Origin: CAYNHQ01 sp964397255
GTDB taxonomy: Bacteria; Bdellovibrionota_G; JALEGL01; DATDPG01
Direction of reading: 5' to 3'
Length of the DNA: 64,000 nt
Assembly: GCA_964397255.1 (NCBI GenBank)
Contig: CAYNHQ010000001.1
Span: forward strand, 124,001-188,000
Shown here: positions 59,713 to 64,000 of the stretch, piece by piece
Numbering within the stretch: the stretch's first letter is position 1
Layout: every line of letters begins with the position of its first letter
Notes under the pieces: model-generated
What the model was told of the DNA's origin: nothing
What the model saw: the letters and a program-made list of their open reading frames with translations, nothing else
The model's database searches: none
Made by a program: the position numbers and the translations under genes

Positions 59713-60801
59713 TCAAACTTGCCTTAACCAAACTTCGATATCTCTTCCTCGTCGAGTAGCGGCGAGGGTGCGTAGGTCGTCAAGTGCAATCATCCCAATC
59801 GTTTTTCGTCCAGCCACTTTTTCGCCGAGAAAAGTAGGAGTGATGAGAAAACACCATCGGTCGATATGAGATGAAAAACGACGAAGCGTCTCCGCGCCGC
59901 CTTCAATCAAGACAGAAGTACAACCCATATTAAAAAGCGACTGAAGAATTTTTTCTGGTGGAAACGATTTGGAAGGGATCGGTAAAATTTCGGCCCCCTT
60001 TTTCGAAAGTACGGAAGCTTTCTTTTTTCCTAAAGAAGTTTTCAGCGCTGAACTGGAACAAAAAATTCCCACGGGGCCTGGAATTGAAAATAACTTCGCG
60101 CGAGGAGGGGTTCGGAGGCGAGGATCAAGAATGGCTCGTATCGGCCGTCGATCGGAATACTTTCCTCGAACATTTAAACGAGGATTGTCGGAAAGAATGG
60201 TGTGGATGCCTACTAGAATGGCTCCTGCTTCCGCTCGGAGGCGCATCGTTGTCTTTTCCGCCTCTTTTCCCGTGAGATGAATTCTTTTCCTCTGTACGCC
60301 GATTTTCCCATCGAGGGACATCGCCATTTTTGCCGTAACAAAGGGGCGCTTTTTTTCCATTGAAGACTCGAATCCCCGATTCAGTTCCCGCGATTCGATT
60401 TCTAGGAGGCCTACATCCACATGAATTCCAGCTAGGCGAATTTCTTCAATCCCCTTTCCATTGACAAGAGGATTGGGGTCTGTGGCTGCGACAAAAACAT
60501 GTTTCACGCCACTTGCAATAACGCGCTCGGTACAGGGAGGAGTTCTCCCCTGATGTGCGCACGGCTCGAGCGTCACATAAAGCGCTCCTTCTTTGGCTCG
60601 GCCCCCCGCTTGATCCAAAGCCAGAACCTCAGCATGAGGTTCCCCCGCTTTTTTGTGAAATCCCTGTCCGACACATTTTCCATTCGAATCCAAGACGATC
60701 GCCCCGACCATGGGATTGGGCTGCGTGGTTCCAAGTCCACGGCGCGCAAGAACCAGCGCCCGCTTCATCCAATAGGCGTCACTCCATTCCATAGATGTCA
60801 C
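59713..60801 (-). CDS. ribD: Bifunctional riboflavin deaminase-reductase
   Basis: 362 residues. Residues 1-145 are the pyrimidine deaminase: HAEVLALDQAGG and the zinc motif EPCAHQGRTPPC. Residues about 150-362 are the NADPH-dependent reductase (RPFVTAKMAMSLDGKIG, LVGIHTILSDNPRLNVRG, LIEGGAETLRRF). It carries out the second and third steps of the riboflavin pathway. The start is a GTG at 60801 whose GTGA overlaps the preceding stop; an ATG at 60792 is the alternative. It is separate from the other rib genes, at the end of the glyA run. Confidence 0.93.
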   Translation of the reverse strand: MTSMEWSDAYWMKRALVLARRGLGTTQPNPMVGAIVLDSNGKCVGQGFHKKAGEPHAEVLALDQAGGRAKEGALYVTLEPCAHQGRTPPCTERVIASGVKHVFVAATDPNPLVNGKGIEEIRLAGIHVDVGLLEIESRELNRGFESSMEKKRPFVTAKMAMSLDGKIGVQRKRIHLTGKEAEKTTMRLRAEAGAILVGIHTILSDNPRLNVRGKYSDRRPIRAILDPRLRTPPRAKLFSIPGPVGIFCSSSALKTSLGKKKASVLSKKGAEILPIPSKSFPPEKILQSLFNMGCTSVLIEGGAETLRRFSSHIDRWCFLITPTFLGEKVAGRKTIGMIALDDLRTLAATRRGRDIEVWLRQV

Positions 60802-62657
60802 TCGCGATTCTCACTTAACCACTTTCGAAACCCTGGAGTAAATGTTTCATGTGGTGCCTCTTGAATTTTTCGCAAACCACTTTCCTTACGACCTAGAGTC
60901 AGGTCTAAGACAATGGAAGCCTGCCAGTAATCTAGATTTGCAGGGTCTTGCGCAAGCAGTATTTCGTATTGATCGGCAGCTTGAACCGGTCTTCCAAGTT
61001 CCAAGAGATACTTAGCATAGGCCTCTCGTCCTAAAGTAAAGCGAGGGTTAAGGTGAATTACTTTTTCTATTGTTTCGAGCGCAGAATCACGCTGATTCAA
61101 TTTTCGGTAGACATGAAAGATGTTGAAATACACTTCAGATTCCTCCTCTGGTCGGACATTAGAAGTTGCCCGTATATACCAACGTAGGGCTTCATCAAAA
61201 TGGCCGCTGTCAAATTCAATTTTTCCCAGACCAAGGCATGGCTCTATGGCATTCGGACGGAGGTTCAATGCCTTTTGAAATTGAGAACGAGCTTCTCCTA
61301 TATTCCCACGCTCCATTAACTTCGTGCCCAGGTTAAGCTGCAGGTAAAAGTTCGTGGGAGAGTCTGCAACTCCTTGACGGAAGAGAGTTAGGCTGTCTTT
61401 CCACATTTGAGAACGATTCATTGAAACACCTAAAAACACGCTGATTATTCCGATGGATAGGAGGGAAATCGCGTGCAAAGCACGTATTCCACGTTTATTG
61501 ATCAACCAAGATATTAGGTCGCCAGCGCTAAGAATTAGAAAAATCGACGGATAATAAAGGAATCGCTCAGCAAATGGGCTGCCGATTGTTATGATCAAAT
61601 TAGAGACGGGCAAGATGGCAACAAGGAACAGGAGAGCAGAAAAGATAAACAGCGGCGGCCATATTTTTCGCAAAAGAAAGTAGTAGAGCGAAATGAACGT
61701 CGCGGCTGACAAAACCAAGAGGCTAAATCCGATTCGTAGGTAATATCCGACGGAACTCGATTCGAAGGCTCCCGAGGAATAATCCGGAAGCAATGGGAAA
61801 GGAAAAAAGAATTTCTGAAAATAGAAAGAGAAATAAGCTAGCGCATTCCAGGTTCGATTCCAAAACGTAGTCCCTAAGTCTGTCATTCCTTTATCTGGAA
61901 CGGTCAGATGATGTAAGACCATATAGCGAAGACAAAGATAGGTGAAGGTAGCTGCAAACATGGCTACCACTTGAACGTAAAATGTTCGACGATTGATTTT
62001 CGAATGGTCTTTAAACATAAATAAGACCGGCCCCAAAATACAAATCGTGACGGCTGTTTCCTTCGACAAAAGCGCGAAAAACGGAAATACGAATAAAGCG
62101 ATTGTTTTTAGCCAGAGTCTTATAGGTTTCGCAAGGATCACACAGTACGCAGCAAGGGAAAAAAGCGCGGCTAGGAGATCCGCTCGCCCTACAAGAGATG
62201 ATACGACTTCCGTATGAATCGGATGCGCGAGATAGAGCGAAGTCAAAAGCCAAGCCACAAAAACGTGAATTTTAAAATAGAGCAGGAAATAAAAAAGAAG
62301 GATTCCAACTCCTCCGTGAAGGAGCACATTTAAAGTATGGTCCACGACAAAACGGGATTCATTAAGTTTCTGCGTGAAGGTGTATGTCCAAAGAGGAAGA
62401 GGACGATAAAGACCCCCTCCTGGAAATTGCTTGGAACTCCAATATGGAGATGTCCAGATGGATAGTGGCGTGAGGTTGTTGCCGGTGAGCCTCGGGTTGT
62501 GGACAACGATGTACTCATCATCGTAAGCGAATTTGTTCGAGAGAGCTGGATGAAAAGCCAAAAAGGCAATCGCCATCAACAAGAGTGCGGGAACAACTTT
62601 CAATTGTGAGTAAGAACTTTTGCGTTCAGTCAGATTACGATTGAATAAGATCGGCAT
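60798..62657 (-). CDS. Membrane protein with TMTC/PMT-like N-part and C-terminal TPR repeats
   Basis: About 619 residues. The first 420 residues hold about ten membrane helices with the early loop SNKFAYDDEYIVVHNPRL followed by a YRPLPLWTYT segment, the pattern of TMTC/DUF1736 O-mannosyltransferase-like proteins in which the acidic pair is catalytic. The C-terminal 190 residues are TPR repeats, e.g. LNLGTKLMERGNIGEARSQF and IEKVIHLNPRFTLGREAY. Transfer of a lipid-linked sugar to exported proteins is inferred from the family. The ATG at 62657 is preferred; an upstream ATG at 62723 would lie deep in glyA. Confidence 0.75.
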   Translation of the reverse strand: MPILFNRNLTERKSSYSQLKVVPALLLMAIAFLAFHPALSNKFAYDDEYIVVHNPRLTGNNLTPLSIWTSPYWSSKQFPGGGLYRPLPLWTYTFTQKLNESRFVVDHTLNVLLHGGVGILLFYFLLYFKIHVFVAWLLTSLYLAHPIHTEVVSSLVGRADLLAALFSLAAYCVILAKPIRLWLKTIALFVFPFFALLSKETAVTICILGPVLFMFKDHSKINRRTFYVQVVAMFAATFTYLCLRYMVLHHLTVPDKGMTDLGTTFWNRTWNALAYFSFYFQKFFFPFPLLPDYSSGAFESSSVGYYLRIGFSLLVLSAATFISLYYFLLRKIWPPLFIFSALLFLVAILPVSNLIITIGSPFAERFLYYPSIFLILSAGDLISWLINKRGIRALHAISLLSIGIISVFLGVSMNRSQMWKDSLTLFRQGVADSPTNFYLQLNLGTKLMERGNIGEARSQFQKALNLRPNAIEPCLGLGKIEFDSGHFDEALRWYIRATSNVRPEEESEVYFNIFHVYRKLNQRDSALETIEKVIHLNPRFTLGREAYAKYLLELGRPVQAADQYEILLAQDPANLDYWQASIVLDLTLGRKESGLRKIQEAPHETFTPGFRKWLSENRE

Positions 62658-63885
62658 AGAGGGGGAAGCGTTGGCAAAGGGCACGAACTTCCCCAAAGAC
62701 TTTTTTCTCAACGGTCGAATCATCGGGTTTGGAGGCGACTTCGCCGATCCAATCGGCGATGGTTTCCATTTCCTTCTCTTTCATCCCTCGAGTCGTGAGT
62801 GCCGGCGTACCGATTCGAACTCCGCTTGTCACAAATGGAGATTTATCGTCGTAGGGAACCATATTCTTGTTCACAGTGATACCGGCTCTACCGAGTGACG
62901 CCTCAAATTGTTTTCCCGTCAGATTTTTGCTCCGCAGATCAACCAAAACGAGATGATTATCCGTTCCTCCGGAAGAGAGAGTAAAACCGTTTTTCATGAG
63001 CCCCTTCGCCAATGCTTTCGCGTTCGCGATGATTTGGGCGGCATATTCTTTGAAGGTAGGCTGAAGTACCTCGCCGAGTGCCACCGCCTTTGCCGCGATA
63101 ATGTGCATGAGAGGCCCCCCCTGTATTCCGGGAAAAATTTCGCTGGCGATCTTTTTTGCGCTCTCCTCGTGGGCGAGAATCATTCCTCCTCGCGGGCCCC
63201 GCAGCGTTTTATGCGTGGTCGTCGTCACGAACTGGCAATGGGGCATGGGATCGGGATGAAGTTTCGCCGCGATCAATCCCGCGGGATGGGCGATATCCGC
63301 CATTACTACAGCGCCAACTGCATCGGCAATTTTTCGGATTCGTTCGAAATCGATGAAGCGCGGGTAAGCGCTCGCTCCACAAACGATCATTTTGGGTTTC
63401 TTTTCTTCCGCCAGTTTTTCGAGCTCTTCGTAATCAATCCGACCGTCATCTCGTCGAACGCCATATGGAATGACTTCAAAAAACTTTCCCGAAAAATTAA
63501 CCGGGCTTCCATGTGTGAGATGTCCCCCATGGGCCAAGTTCATGGCAAGAATCTGGTCTCCAGGTTTGAGAACCGAAAAATAAACTCCCATGTTGGCTTG
63601 TGAACCGGAGTGGGGCTGGACGTTGGCATATTCGGCGCCGAAAATTTTCTTCGCTCGGGCAATCGCCAACTCTTCCGCCTGATCCACAAACTCACAGCCC
63701 CCGTAATAGCGCTTACCCGGATATCCTTCGGCGTACTTGTTGGTGAGGACCGATCCCGCCGCTTCCAGTACGGCCGGGCTGACAAAATTTTCCGAAGCGA
63801 TCATCTCAAGCGTTTCGGCCTGGCGGTGGGTCTCCGATTGAATGATTTTGAAAATCTCTGGATCGGCTTTGGGTAAGGAAGTCAT
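62635..63885 (-). CDS. glyA: Serine hydroxymethyltransferase
   Basis: 416 residues, full length. It interconverts serine and glycine with tetrahydrofolate. Conserved segments are ASENFVSPAVLEAAGSVLTN, TNKYAEGYPGKRYYGGCE and LQPHSGSQANMGVYF (here with V before QPHSG). The PLP lysine lies in TTTTHKTLRGPRGG (about residue 226), and VRIGTPALTTRGM is near the end. The ATG overlaps the upstream rpiB stop by 4 bases. It is followed by the TMTC-like and ribD genes. Confidence 0.96.
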   Translation of the reverse strand: MTSLPKADPEIFKIIQSETHRQAETLEMIASENFVSPAVLEAAGSVLTNKYAEGYPGKRYYGGCEFVDQAEELAIARAKKIFGAEYANVQPHSGSQANMGVYFSVLKPGDQILAMNLAHGGHLTHGSPVNFSGKFFEVIPYGVRRDDGRIDYEELEKLAEEKKPKMIVCGASAYPRFIDFERIRKIADAVGAVVMADIAHPAGLIAAKLHPDPMPHCQFVTTTTHKTLRGPRGGMILAHEESAKKIASEIFPGIQGGPLMHIIAAKAVALGEVLQPTFKEYAAQIIANAKALAKGLMKNGFTLSSGGTDNHLVLVDLRSKNLTGKQFEASLGRAGITVNKNMVPYDDKSPFVTSGVRIGTPALTTRGMKEKEMETIADWIGEVASKPDDSTVEKKVFGEVRALCQRFPLYADLIQS

Positions 63886-64000
63886 CGGTTGTTTTCCTCA
63901 CTTGCCGGACGGGGTGGAATGATTCCTTTATCGAGAAGCTTTATTTTATCCACGCGCCTCGCATGTCTTCCGCCTTCAAAGGGCTCGGAAAGCCAAATGT
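63882..64000 (-). CDS. rpiB: Ribose-5-phosphate isomerase B, C-terminal fragment
   Basis: Only the last 38 codons are in the window. They end ...WLSEPFEGGRHARRVDKIK followed by LLDKGIIPPRPASEENNR, the FEGGRHxRRVxKI segment being typical of the C-terminus of RpiB. The stop TGA overlaps the glyA ATG (ATGA). The order rpiB-glyA-ribD is common in proteobacteria. The N-terminal part lies beyond the window. Confidence 0.85.
   Translation of the reverse strand, partial: IWLSEPFEGGRHARRVDKIKLLDKGIIPPRPASEENNR

Noticed and set aside
1..64000. CRISPR arrays, tRNA or rRNA genes, insertion sequences, prophage
   Set aside because: No regularly spaced repeats, no tRNA-like T-loop in intergenic DNA, no transposase or phage gene seen; intergenic gaps are mostly under 200 bases.

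Overview
The window reads as the chromosome of a Gram-negative (two-membrane) bacterium with roughly balanced base composition. It is probably from a deltaproteobacterial, Bdellovibrionota or Myxococcota-like lineage. This is inference from gene content: a lipoprotein, beta-barrel and multiheme cytochrome set, Tat translocase, SWIB-domain protein, DUF1844 protein, a GldA/F/G-DUF4340 ABC cluster, and a propionyl-CoA carboxylase/methylmalonyl-CoA mutase cluster. Coding density is high. I see no rRNA, tRNA, CRISPR array, transposase or prophage. Many genes overlap by 4 bp.

Layout. 1-7.2 kb: the 5' part of a lipoprotein gene running off the window edge, an RluA-type pseudouridine synthase, three large polytopic membrane proteins of glycosyltransferase-C appearance, and a broken alternative-oxidase-like gene. 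7.2-14.9 kb: a class A penicillin-binding protein, a MoaA-like radical SAM protein, tatA-tatC, a bufferin-type RiPP operon (precursor, DUF692/MNIO enzyme, DUF2063 partner), and a Rieske oxygenase. 15-22.2 kb: a frameshifted secreted protein, then a propionate cluster (mutase, biotin carrier, biotin carboxylase, carboxyltransferase). An AbiE-like toxin-antitoxin cassette with a perfect palindromic operator splits this cluster. 22.2-25.9 kb: an iron-type ABC importer. 26-33.2 kb: a secreted HExxH protein and three secreted proteins of unknown function (1224, 679 and 112 residues). 33.3-41.5 kb: a PEGA-domain protein, an outer-membrane beta-barrel coupled to a 27-heme cytochrome, two tandem paralogous secreted proteins, and an inner-membrane fusion of a cyclic-nucleotide-binding domain, four Fe-S motifs and a heme-b-like membrane domain. 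41.5-49.8 kb: a Gld-type ABC operon and clpB. 49.8-53.1 kb: a secreted unknown, a SWIB protein, and an RHS protein followed by a NYN nuclease. 53.1-58.7 kb: a tightly overlapped ribE-ribBA-ribH-nusB operon ending in an orphan M17 N-terminal domain and a tetraheme cytochrome, then an M1 aminopeptidase. 58.7-64 kb: a second AbiE-like pair, then rpiB(partial)-glyA-TMTC-like-ribD.

How the genes work together. Riboflavin synthesis is nearly complete (ribD, ribE, ribBA, ribH). The propionate genes would turn propionyl-CoA into methylmalonyl-CoA and then succinyl-CoA, although no B12-binding subunit or epimerase is visible here. The cytochrome, beta-barrel and Fe-S/heme-b genes together could be a trans-envelope electron conduit.

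The observations I consider most worth a second look are the bufferin operon, the nine-module triheme cytochrome with its partners, the secreted trio, and a repeated promoter arrangement. In that arrangement the -10 box ends 6-8 bases before an SD-less start codon, which suggests leaderless mRNAs.
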